Shown here piece after piece: positions 1 to 10,334 of a stretch of 64,000 bases of DNA. The stretch's first letter is position 1. Each line of letters opens with the position of its first letter. The notes under the pieces are model-generated. The model did no database searches. It was not told where the DNA came from and saw only the letters and a list, made by a program, of their open reading frames with translations. Both the position numbers and the translations under genes were made by a program. The DNA is from Azorinus chamasolen (taxonomy: Eukaryota > Mollusca > Bivalvia > Cardiida > Solecurtidae): NCBI GenBank assembly GCA_963576725.1, contig OY755240.1, forward strand, positions 35,844,663 through 35,908,662, written 5' to 3'.

Positions 1-845
1 TAAGTATATAACGTATACCCATTTGTCACACAGTATGAATACTCAGTATATTAACCTTTCCATATATTGAACTTACTTCTTTTACGATTCAGCAGCACAT
101 AAACCGTATCCCGTTTGCCCCACGTGTATGACTTGCCAGCACAGAACGCCTTAATTTGTCCATGAATATAGATGAGTCGTTTCGACCGTTAGCTCATCAT
201 CTCTTAGTCTATCACAGCCATGGGTTCGTATTTCGGTCGACCTTTTCAGGTGGCGTGCGGTGGTTGCACCAAGATGTTTTTATGTATCTGAACAATGCTA
301 ATATAAGGATGTCAACTTGGAGTCTTTCTCCTGTTAAACACGAAGCCTTAATAAATCTTTATAAAAATCACTAACTGTGAAGCGTATAAACTTAATCTCC
401 GTTTATCACTTCCTGTGACTGTTGAGAGCATAAATAGTTTCCTGTTTGTCCTTACGTTTGACTGTTAAGCTCATAAACGATATCTCGTTTGTCCGTATGC
501 TAAACATTATCAAATCAAACATCATCAGATCGGCCCGGTCATTTTTACAAACACATGATTACAAATACATGTTTGTATAAACCATAAGTTACAGCAATTA
601 TCTTCTAGCAGCGCATCCACTATCTATGTTTTGTAAGAATATCGTCTTTGAATCTTGAACGGCTATGAATTTGTTCTCCCAGAATTATGCTCAATTCCAC
701 TGTAAACAGTTTATGACCTAATGTAACCTCCCTGTGACATTACAAGTTGTCAAGGTTGCTTCAATGAACACATTTCTAGTTAATGTGGAATGAACAACGC
801 ATTGTCATTCAACTATTGATGTGTTGTGTTGTGTTGCTTTTTCAG
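1..845 (+). other. Intronic/non-coding DNA upstream of the first visible exon
   Basis: I see no convincing exon here. A 72-codon open frame at 156-374 has no recognisable domain and overlaps degenerate repeat sequence. The stretch ends in a pyrimidine-rich tract and AG at 844-845, the acceptor of the next exon, so at least its 3' part is intron. That exon opens in the middle of a codon, so one or more coding exons of the gene lie further upstream, probably outside the window. Confidence 0.5.
380..505. repeat. Degenerate minisatellite, about 43-bp unit
   Basis: Three successive units each open with AGCRTATAAAC- or AGCATAAATAG-like sequence and carry a CCGTTTGTCC-like core followed by a TGACTGTT-like end. 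A further related unit lies at about 92-135. The units are well diverged. No coding role is visible. Confidence 0.45.
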
Positions 846-1041
846 AGACACTGACTCGATACTTTTGTTACGAGGCTGTTCCTGGGACGTTAGAATTCAG
901 TTGGTACGAGATGCCATGTACAGTATATGTTGGTACAATTCTCGCCTTGTTGTTGTTAACCATAATTCTGACCTGTATCTGCTGCTGCCAGTGTTGCTGT
1001 GGTGGGAAAAAAGCCAACTCTAATACCGAGATCAATATTTT
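846..1041 (+). CDS. Internal exon: membrane-spanning segment of a single-pass membrane protein
   Basis: The exon lies between an acceptor (pyrimidine tract then AG at 844-845) and a strong donor GTAAGT at 1042-1047. It enters with two bases of a split codon and leaves with two, and joins in frame to the exon at 1318. It encodes a short ectodomain stretch (RYFCYEAVPGTLEFSWYEMP), a hydrophobic helix (VYVGTILALLLLTIIL), then TCICCCQCCCGGKK. The Cys cluster next to the helix, followed by lysines, fits a palmitoylated cytoplasmic border and an N-out topology; that topology is inferred. The N-terminal ectodomain and any signal peptide are outside the window. I do not recognise the family. The hydrophobic helix, the splice signals and the matching phase support a real exon. 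Confidence 0.75.
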
Positions 1042-1317
1042 GTAAGTGTCCAAATTACAAAATCGTACAAAATTGTTTCACTTCGCGTAAATTCATTTCT
1101 AAAACGATAAAGGGGAGCATTCTTATATTTCGATTGTGGGGAAACTATTTTGTACCGGTAACAAACATCTTTGGTGCAATATGGATCCTTTAAACAAATA
1201 AGGCAGATATCATCCTGTATCAAACATTTATGACAGGTATGCGCGATCGTTTATGATTTTAAGACCAATGGATTTACACTTTACCCTGTTTCAATTCTAA
1301 AATTTTCTCGGTTTCAG
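1042..1317 (+). other. Intron (276 bp)
   Basis: It starts with GTAAGT and ends in a TTTCTCGGTTTCAG acceptor. Removing it joins TT to T, giving a Phe codon, and keeps one frame open from 846 through 4894. It contains no other feature. Confidence 0.75.
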
Positions 1318-4300
1318 TAATGAAGAAAATAACAATGAATACTACGAAAAAAATCAAGAAACTGACGATGAAGAAACTGATGAAGATGATGAAAATGATG
1401 AAGAGTCAAACACAGAATCTTCAGGCAATGAAGACCAGGACACCGATAGAGAACAAGAACAATCCGTGACTACATCAAAGGAAAATCAAGAAAATAAAAC
1501 GGAAACATTGCATAATAAAGATATTGACGACGACACGGATCCAGAAAGTAGCAATGACTCATTAAGTGATTCTGACGATTTGAATGTAAATGTCTCGAAC
1601 GAGAAGAAACAAGCATCCGTCATAGGTTCAAGAATTAAAAAGACAAAAAAGATAAAACAAAAACCCAAACAAATGCGGAAAAAAGAAGACAAATCAACTA
1701 CCGAACCAGCTGTTTTAAGTGTAATTGATGAGAATAAATCTTCTAAAGTTGACAACAAAAAGGTAACCTCTGATAAGAAAGATAATAGGAAAGCAAAACG
1801 AAGATCAACTAATCATTCTGACGACGATGATTCGGATACCGATTCTACTGCTTATTACGAAGACTGGAACCCAGATGCAGAGGAAAATCCAGATATAAAT
1901 GTAACAAAGGTATTAGTTGACAATGCGCAAAAAGAAGATTCTATATCAAGTTGTAAAACTAAATATGCAAAACCAAATTCAAAGGGGAAGCAAAGTTCTC
2001 GACGGAAAGCGAAACGGAAAGAGAAGATTGGCTCAAATACAAAAGTAGAGGAAATCAATCGGTCAGTGTCAAAGTTACGAAAGGAAGAGGACGACGATGA
2101 TACTGGCAGTGATTCGAATTATTCTGATACCTCTGGAGATGGAGAGACACCGTCTGAAAATGATTCAAATAATGAAAATGATAAACCTTTCGGAAACATG
2201 TCTGACAATGATGATGAAAGTGGTAAGAAAATATCTCATAAATCTAAGAAAACCGAAGGTGGGGATAATTTATTTAAACTCAAATCACAAAGTATGGAAG
2301 ACAACTCCAGAGGTACCAAGCCAGCTCGTGTTGAGACTGAAAATTGGATTGATGATGATTCGTTTAATGCACAGAATAAACATAAAGATGCAAAAAAGGT
2401 TATGCTAGTCGGAAGTTTGTCAAATAGTTCACAGATAGAAGCCGGTACTAAATCAAACGGCGAGTATTTCAACAATACAACTGATCAGCATGTTGGTTTC
2501 ACTAAAACAACAAAGTATAACGTGCCAATTTGTGACGACTGGGATGAAGATATCGATGATAGCAGAACGAATGCGAATAACAGCGATACTATTGTTGTTG
2601 GAATTGCTCCGCATGTCAGTTCCAAAGTAACTGGCAATAACAATCAAAATAACAAAGGTACAATGTATGTCAACAATGATAATGAACGAGGCACTCATCT
2701 TATGAACGATAATCACCAATGGATTGGTACACCACATAACGATACAACTGAAAATAATATGTTAATAAATCAACATCTACCAACAACACTAGTTAAAGCA
2801 AATGAAAACCACTTTCCACCGGACGAACAGAATCACATGTCCAAATTAAATAAACAATTACTCCCTAATAGCAATTTGCAGTGGCAGTCCGAACGACATC
2901 CGAATAACTTGAACAGAATTTGCACACCACCCGGATATGGTAGAAACCTAGACAGTACCTTCTACAGACTCCCTGGAAATACTCAGACGGATATACCACA
3001 TGGATTTAGGCGAAATCCTGACGGAACTATATATTTGTTACCACAGAGGCACAACAACGCAACTGTGAGTAAATATGGAGACAATGCTATTGACTCAGAG
3101 GGTGGTAACGTATCATTTCCTATACATAAATCAAATGAAAATGGCACAAATTCTGTTAAAAAAGACATGTCTCACAATGATTTACGGTTTGGATTCGATC
3201 AATCCCAAGGGGGACTTATGCATAAACAAAACAGTAATCTTACTCCTGGTCATGGTATTGCACATACTGGAAACATTAACACATTATCCGATGATAACGA
3301 TACCAGAGCAAAAAACGGATTTGTTAACAATCCTGGTGGTGCGATACGCAATAAAAATAAGTGGCAGTCACATCATGGTAACACCAATGGTACGAATAGT
3401 AACAGTCATCAAGACAGTAACAATGGTGGCATTGGATCGTCTGTACATGCAAAATCTAATCACAGTTACAACGGCACGTCGTACGGGCAACTAAAAGTTA
3501 ACGGCGAAGAGCTGGACAATCAATCTGAAAATCAAGACAACAGACATAAATTTGATTCATTATTCAAATCAGCTTCGAAACAAAAAGCTGCTAAGGCATC
3601 GCGGATAGGAGCTTCACGAAACAACGGCAAAGCTACAGCGAAAAAGGGTAATTCGAAAAATGATTTTATGAACGATTTTCAAGACTACGGAGACGGTGAT
3701 AATTTATTTGCCACTCAGACGAATAACGCAAGTAATGGTTACCAAATGAATACCAATGACAAACTGATGTATCAGAATGTGGGCTTTAAGGACGCAACTC
3801 AGCTTCAACTCACAGATGAAAGTTATCACCAACCCGGATTACAGAACGGACGGACATCGCAATCGCAACCACACTCAACAACAGTAAGATTTAACGTTGA
3901 CTCTATTGAAGAGAACGCTTTACCCAGCTCTTCATTTCAAAATCCAAATACTTCGCAACCTTTAAATCAGCAAAAACATTCCCAACGCGATGTAAGGGAT
4001 TCAAATATTAGTGCTATTGGGCAAACCAATTTTAGACATCAACCGAGGAATCAGAACGGAGAAAATAGTATTTCTAACGTTTCAAGTCACGTTCTGAGAC
4101 AAAAGACAAAAGATGCGGTTTCGCCGAAGCCTACTGACGGCAGGAAGTCATTAGTCAGTTTTAGAAATGGTAACAACGGTGCTAATGATAGAAGTGTACA
4201 CCCTATCATTCCAGATACACCAAGACAATTTAAAAAGTTGCCATCAGACGATCCAACAAAATCAGTTGGCGATCATATGAATCGGGTACCTCTACAATCA

Positions 4301-4894
4301 ACACAAGCAAGAAGCACAGAAAAAGCAAAGAATAATGCTTGGGTAGATAACGGACGGAAACAAGACCGAAAAGGCAGACAAAGTGGTACGAAAACACCGG
4401 TGAAAGAGTTAAAGAAGATGGAAATGCCGCAGCAAAAAGAAGCTGAGCCAGTGTTCGAAACAGACAGACTTGGGAAAAAATTTCCATTTTTACGTTTGCC
4501 TGAAAAAGATGAAACTAGAGTTATAGATGGCCACAACGATCGCAGACGATCACTGCCAGGCAATAAAGCACTCGATGCCACATCTAACGGGAAGAAAGAT
4601 ACGTTGAACAAAAGTCTAGGTTCTGGAATGCATAAAAATGTGAGTGACTCAACTCTAGTGTTAAGGGGAAGGGACTTTGTGCCAATGGAGAATGCAGCCC
4701 ACAAGTATGTTCCATCAATTCCCAACACACTTCCCCAAGACAAGAACAGCTCTATTGGCATACAGCCTGAAACAAGAGACAAAATATTTTATGGGTTTGG
4801 TGTTGGAAAATGGCGTCTAATGGCTGCCAAATGGTTAAATAAATGGAAAATGAAGAAGAGACCCGTGAAGACTGCAAAGTCGTCATGGGATTAA
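1318..4894 (+). CDS. Terminal coding exon: very long disordered cytoplasmic tail
   Basis: One uninterrupted 3.6-kb exon, spliced in frame from the membrane exon and ending in TAA at 4892-4894. With the previous exon it gives about 1,256 residues. The first 140 residues or so are strongly acidic (DDEETDEDDENDEE type), then alternating Lys-rich and Asp/Ser-rich blocks, then a long Asn/Gln/His/Ser-rich middle, and a basic C-terminus (KWLNKWKMKKRPVKTAKSSWD). Short W-plus-acid motifs recur: EDWNPDAEE, NWIDDDSF, DDWDEDIDD. Two consecutive modules of the form G[YF]xRNxDxTxYxLP lie at about 2,935-3,048. There is no enzymatic domain and no coiled coil. The tail may act as a scaffold or flexible linker. 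Family unknown; absence of stops over 1,190 codons makes a functional gene likely. Confidence 0.8.
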
Positions 4895-5078
4895 ATACTA
4901 TATTAGTTGCTTACTTGACTCTTCACAGTTCATTTTACTGCAGGATATATGTCATAACCACCATGGACATTAGCATGACATACGGTTAATTGTAATAGTA
5001 GGCATCCAGCTTAAATACAAGTATTAGATATAAATATTATCGTACCAATATTATTTCATAGTAACTAATGATATTCAT

Positions 5079-5118
5079 TATCTATATAGTAATTTATATA
5101 TCTATATAGTAATTTATC
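5079..5118. repeat. Two-copy 20-bp tandem repeat
   Basis: TCTATATAGTAATTTATA occurs at 5081 and again at 5101, with exact 20-bp spacing. Confidence 0.7.
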
Positions 5119-5318
5119 AATTTTAGATACTACTCATCTTTGTATCACACGGAAAGTGTTTTGAAAGCAATCAAATATACGAGTCCATGATATACGTAAT
5201 TCCAGAATATTGTAAATGGATATCAGCACTGACCAATCTGTTCAGGTACAACAGTAAAATATATACATACATATTGAACGTTTATTTCAGAAGGTTCTCT
5301 GGTTTCAAATGATTTAGA

Positions 5319-5324
5319 AATAAA
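5319..5324 (+). promoter_or_regulatory. Candidate polyadenylation signal AATAAA
   Basis: First canonical AATAAA that I noticed downstream of the stop codon of the long-tail gene, about 425 nt after it. The hexamer is common in AT-rich DNA, so this is only a candidate 3' end. Confidence 0.3.
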
Positions 5325-5371
5325 CTTCAGACCGTTTACTGCTCTCACTAATATATGACGCTATCGAATAC

Positions 5372-5598
5372 TGTTTGATGGCAGACGACTGTGTTTAACT
5401 CCATCTTTAAATTTTTATAAGGTTTGAAGGCAGACGACTCTGTTTAACGCCATCTTTAAACCTTTATATAACGTTTGAAGGTAGACGACTCTGTTTAACT
5501 CAAGCTTTAAATATTTATAACGTTTGAAGGCAGACGACTCTGTTTAACTCCAGCTTTAAATCTTTATAACGTTTGAAGGCAGACGACTCTGTTTAACT
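5372..5598. repeat. Five-copy ~50-bp minisatellite
   Basis: GTTTGAAGGCAGACGACTCT (or a close variant) begins at about 5372, 5422, 5473, 5522 and 5571, each followed by TTTAAC...TTTAAA...TTTATAA. The last unit is cut short. It lies in the 3' flank of the long-tail gene. Confidence 0.85.
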
Positions 5599-7413
5599 AT
5601 TTCCACCTTTCATCCTCAACTGAATATATACCATTGTGTGAAGGCAAAACTGGCTAAACCTGAAGTCTCTATCAATATTCAACTACCTTCCGACATTTTG
5701 ATAAGTATCGTTCTGCTTTCAAAAAGGTGTTCTAATGTCTGTAGTATTGCTATTTAGACGACGCTTTCACATGCCTGTAAGTTCTACTGTACACGGCCTT
5801 TTAAAGCGTTCGGTGAACTGTGAACAGAACAATTTAGCGTTACCGATGTATTGTGCGATCGAAGTATAACCAAACCCGGTATTAGGAGACTGAGTAGACA
5901 GGTAAATTTAGTTCAGTATGAAATATAGCATACATGGTGAGACATTATTACAAATAGTACATCAATGATTAATGAACCATGGTAATCGCATTATACACCA
6001 ATACACCAAGAATAACACAGAAAGGGAAACCCCTTATTTCCACTTTGGCCCTTAATTATTGATATTGATGGCACTAACATTGCGTGGCATGAGCTATGTT
6101 ATCACAGCTAAAATGAATTATGAATACTAAGATTATAAATTAATAGAAAAAAGCTATCACATGACATTATCCAGTAATTAGAGCAGATGTTTGACATTAA
6201 TGAAGTTTGGTGTACTGGCCAATATGCCTCGAATCATTAGAATCATCCATCGTGGTATTGTATTACATTAATTATTAGTTATTATCATATTATTACACTT
6301 GTAAGGTAGATGCAAACTTACACTCTGTGTCTTCAGTTCAGATTTCTCATAATCTGGCTAATTTTCAATCTCTACAGCCGTCTGTTTGTATCAAACCTCT
6401 AAAACTATTTTCTGCTTCGTCTTTTCATGTTCCTTCGTCTGCTATAAATACGTTTTTCATAATGGACCTAATATCGTGCTTTCTCCTTTAAAGCAATCTA
6501 TCCTTCGTTATACTAAAGCTCGTCTAAACTGACATTGTACGACAGACCCCATCAAAGCTATTGAAATAGTGTCCTGATAACGGTTGTAAGTGGACACTTT
6601 TGTACGCACGTGATTTTTGTGGTTAAAACCTATCTACCTAGAATCGAGCCCGTGCATTTGGAAGTATCGCCCAATGTCACGTGCTCCATGCTGTGTAATA
6701 ACGTAACACGATTGTCGCTCCACTAATCCCGATCACGAGTGTAAACGGGTCTGCTAAGCATGTCGTCTGCAGCTTTCTTTAACGCCTCCACTTGTATAAA
6801 TGCAGACTAAACATGAACTATCTAACTGCTTAGAGCCAGCTCAGAAGCCGAATCGCTTAACATTTGATCTGGGTTAAGCAGGTGTAATGAACAGTTTTGA
6901 TAAATGTTGGGACAAAAGTTAACGCATATCGACTGCTGTTGTTCTGGTGGTCTGCGGAAATGGTCGTCTGCTTAAAAGTATTTAACACAAATTGTTTTCA
7001 ATCTATTAATGAGCACTTTATTTGCACATAACTATACAGTGATTCGCAAATCACCAGCAAATAAGAAACGAACTGTACAAGCATGTTTGTATGTATGTAT
7101 GTATGTTTGACTTAAAATTATATTGGTTTCCTCGTCAAATTCGGCGTCGGCCATGTTGCACACCAACTATACTAGTACTCATGTGATACATGTATGTTGG
7201 AAACACGGGTCACGATTTACTCGTGCAGGGTACTGCTCGAGCCACTATGTGACCGGTGGCTATTTAGAGATCAACAACCGGCTTCTTTGTAATTTGAATT
7301 TGGTGAACCAAGGGGAAAACGTTTTGTACTCATTTGTGAAATATTCATTTTTATTCATTTGTAATCAAAATTAAAAATCTACAACGTACTGTCGTACAAG
7401 TAAGATACATGTT
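5599..7413. other. Non-coding stretch, no gene seen
   Basis: No open frame with recognisable content. It holds a (TATG)n microsatellite at about 7088-7108. At 6571-6600 it holds a copy of GTCCTGATAACGGTTGTAAG, which also forms part of the foldback at 7414-7580, so a remnant of the same repeat is present. It also contains a CACGTG-rich patch near 6,605-6,690 of unknown meaning. Confidence 0.5.
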
Positions 7414-7580
7414 ACTCGTCTTACTACCGACGTGTCTTCTTACAACCGTTATCAGGACAGTTTGTTCGCATGACCTCAGACAAGTGTCCTCGGCTACGCA
7501 TCGGACACGTGTCTTCGGTCATGCGAACAAACTGTCCTGATAACGGTTGTAAGAAGACACTTTGGTAGTAAGACTCGTAC
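7414..7580. repeat. Foldback (long inverted repeat)
   Basis: Two arms of about 60 bp, at 7419-7478 and 7517-7576, are near-perfect reverse complements. The outer parts read GTCTTACTACC and GGTAGTAAGAC, the inner parts GACAGTTTGTTCGCATGA and TCATGCGAACAAACTGTC. The central segment is also partly self-complementary. The right arm ends where the endonuclease part of the retroelement begins. It may be a MITE or an inverted fragment made during PLE insertion. Confidence 0.8.
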
Positions 7581-7584
7581 TGTA

Positions 7585-8120
7585 TCTATTACTTATTTGA
7601 ACAAAAGACATAGAGTATATCCAATAATTACAAAGTGCAATAGTAAGAGGTGTGTGTTGCAATTTTATTTCTACTAGATCAACTATTAAATCTCTTGTAA
7701 ATGGTAGAGTGTTTAGTGTGAAGATTAATTCTGATGTAGACTGAAATTCGTCAAATATTATATATGTTATAACCTGAATGCGCCACGCCATGGTATTCAG
7801 TATGTAGGTCAGACGGATCGTTCTTTAAAAACAAGATTTCGAGAACATAATTACCATTCTCGTATCAAAAAAAGTTGGCAACTTTCTTTACCAGCATTTT
7901 CGTCATACAGGACATTCATTTAAACATCTTGCGGTTCAACCAGTAGAGCAACTTTATTATAATTTTAATACTACCAATAGTTTTAAATCTAAAGCTCGTT
8001 TGATCACAGAGCTGGACTGGATTAAAATTAAAAAATTACAAACACCTTTCCCTTTGGGCTTGAATGACAGCATTTACTAAAGTGGTAATATATCTAAAGA
8101 TCGATATGTTCTCAATATTT
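7585..8120 (+). pseudogene. GIY-YIG endonuclease part of a Penelope-like element, frameshifted
   Basis: Pieces readable in shifted frames, in order: TYLNKRHRVYPIITKCNSK, then STRSTIKSLVNGRVFSVKI, then NSSNIIYVIT, then HGIQYVGQTDRSLKTRF (the GIY-YIG core, with YVGQT), then a HF-HTGHSFKHL segment carrying His residues, then ELDWIKIKKLQTPFPLGLND. These match the usual layout of PLE GIY-YIG endonucleases. TGA codons at 7742-7744 (before NSSNIIYVIT) and 7775-7777 (after it) share one frame and stand where I expect the zinc-ligand cysteines. There are frameshifts near 7650, 7780 and 7870. The enzyme would nick target DNA during retrotransposition. Confidence 0.7.
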
Positions 8121-10069
8121 TCAATTATGAATACAATTAACCAATAAGGAATGTTATTTTTAACTACAATAAAATTGTATCTGACTTAAATATTGATGTC
8201 AATATCCCTACTTCTTGAGACTGTAGCACATCAAGCCAGTCGGTCACGTCATTACTGGTAATTTTAATATTATTAAAGATAAACGTCTCAGGACCCTTCT
8301 TACTAAAGGACCCAAATATAGATTACCTTCCCTTATTGATTTTGACACTTGTCGTACTCATATTTCTGAAGCTATTCAAGAATTCTGCATCAAATGGTGT
8401 CGACGAGAACATGATGATGTAAATGCCCTTTCGGATTGGAAAAACATGTATTTGACATTATTGATACACGTATTGCTTTTAACAAATCTAATTACCATCT
8501 ATTACCACCTCGACCTAGAATTACATTTCGATATCTGAAGAAAAACATTTCGAATTTTCATTCCAATTATGTTTTTGCTCCTGCTGACAAAGCACCAAAT
8601 AATGTAATAATTATGTGAAGATTGTATTATGTTGATGTTTTGAGGAAGGAATTAAATGGTTCACAAACATATATTACAGTGCAAACCCCTGAAAAAGATA
8701 TAGTCACGGAACATGTAAACATGTGCAATATTTTTAAGTCTAATACTAACGTAAAACAACATAAACTTTCTACTATATACTGGTTTACTAAGCTACATAA
8801 AAATCCGTATAAGGCACGTTTTATTGCTAACTCTAGTTGTGTTGTACTACTACTAAACTATCTAAACTTTTAACGCCGTGTCTTACTACTATCAAAGAAC
8901 ATGTTACTGTGATAAAATATATAACAATTCTGGTATAAATGTTTTTTGGTCCATAAACATTCAAATGATATTTTAACTAAACTTTGAAAATGAACAGTAC
9001 AACATTTCTTCATTGAGCTATTACGATTTCTCCACACTCTATACTACTCTACCTCACCATCTTATAAAGGATAAACTGATTAAATTGATAGAAAATACCT
9101 TTGCCAGATAAAATAAAATGTTGCTTGCTTATAATGTTCAACGTTCATTCTTTTTGAATTCTAAAGTTGAAAATTACACAATGTGGACTTGCCTTGATGT
9201 TTGTAGATTTTTAACATTTCTTTTATATACCATGTTTGCGCTATGGGGATACCATATATCGTCAAGTTGTTGGTATATCTATGGGAACAAATTGTGCCCC
9301 TCTTGTTGCAGATTTGTTTTTATATTGCTATGAGAGGGATGTCATGCTTAGCTTAAAACCTGATACACAATCTGACATTGTTTGTGCTTTTAATAAAACG
9401 TCTAGGTATTTAGAAAATATTTTGAATTTGGATAATCCTTATTTTGAAAATATGGTTTCTTCTATTTAGCCCAAAGAACTTACTTTAAACAAAGCGAACC
9501 GATCTGACATTCACGCTTCCTTTTTAGATTTGAATCTTTCCATCACTAATGATAAAGTTTCGTCTAAAATATACGATAAAAGTGAAGATTTCGATTTCAA
9601 ACTATCCTTCTCTAGAATGAGATGTACCCCGGTCTACATCTTATGGGGTTTACATTTCTCATCTTATTCGCTTTGCTCGAGCCTGTTCTTTGCTAGAAGA
9701 TTTTAATAGTCGTAATTTAGATATAACTCATAAACTTCTTAAGCAAGGCTACAGATATCACAAAATTCGGAAAGCTTTATCAAAATTCTATTATCGAAAT
9801 TTACCCCTCATTAGTAAATATAACTGCAACGGACGTTACTGCAACAAGGTATTTCTCATCCAGATTTCTATGGTGATGTTATCTACAAACTTAGGAAAAT
9901 TCGGGGTCATATCCATTTTCACGATTTGTTTATTAAACGCATTAAAACTTTTAGGAAGAAAGGTTATGACCCTATTATATTGCAACACACTGCATGTTTG
10001 GTTATCGACCCCTTTACAGTCGGTCGCTACGCTTCCCTCTTTGCTTGCACGATGACAGGCCGAGGGTAG
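8121..10069 (+). pseudogene. Reverse transcriptase copy A of the Penelope-like element
   Basis: Begins inside the element, at NYEYN-PIRNVIFNYNKIV, and runs to the terminal TAG at 10067-10069. Readable motifs: NIPTS, TGA 8216-8218, DC; KWCRREHDD; NYVFAPADKAPNNVIIM, TGA 8616-8618, RLYYVDVLRKELNG; RFIANSS; YDFSTLYTTLPHHLIKDK; FVRYGDTIYRQVVGISMGTN-CAPLV; NKTSRYLENILNLDNP; LLEDFNSRNLDITHKLLKQG. The frame 8436-8873 is open apart from the TGA. Lesions: TAA at 8138, TAG in the IYPKEL motif near 9468, and several frameshifts. The catalytic YLDD is YLEN (9407-9418), so the two metal-binding aspartates are gone. Confidence 0.8.
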
Positions 10070-10131
10070 TACTCTATGATGGTATACTCTTAAACCCAGA
10101 AATGGGATGAACTTACCAGACTCACGTATTA
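10067..10131 (+). ncRNA. SECIS-like hairpin of copy A (decayed)
   Basis: Helix I: TAGTAC (10067-10072, the RT stop codon itself) pairs with GTATTA (10126-10131), including one G-U. Internal loop TCT. ATGA at 10076-10079. Helix II strands of 11 nt each: 10081-10091 and 10107-10117, outer GGTA/TACC paired, centre partly mismatched. AAA at 10092-10094. Perfect apical mini-stem CCCA-GAAA-TGGG (10095-10106). The 3' quartet reads AGAC, with GA kept but the outer bases off consensus. The same design as in copy B, with more mismatches, fits decay after insertion. Confidence 0.6.
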
Positions 10132-10330
10132 CCTTTTCTCTGTCGTGCCCTTAACGGCTTCCCTGCAGTTGCTCTGTCTTCAGCAAAGTCATTGACTACA
10201 TATTTGACGGACTTTCACAGTTATTAGGCTATGTTTTACATTTTGTACATTGATTACTGTCTTCTATGTTGTGGGGAAGTCCGGCGGGGATACCTTTATT
10301 TACAATGTTTATTTAGCTAGGGTGACTTTA
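10132..10330 (+). other. Truncated 3' UTR of copy A
   Basis: Alignable by eye to the 3' UTR of copy B: a GTCGT-CC-TT start, a GTTGTGG...GGGGATAC-TTTATTTACA block, and the AGGGTG end. It stops about 10325, roughly 200 bp short of the 3' terminus seen in copy B, and runs straight into copy B sequence. Confidence 0.6.
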
Positions 10331-10334
10331 TATA

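Noticed and set aside
8985..9045. Further TGA codons of copy A around 8985-9040 as additional selenocysteines
   Set aside because: Shifting the frame restores the expected motif (NISSLSYYDFSTLYTTLP), so these TGAs come from a frameshift. Copy B has no TGA there.
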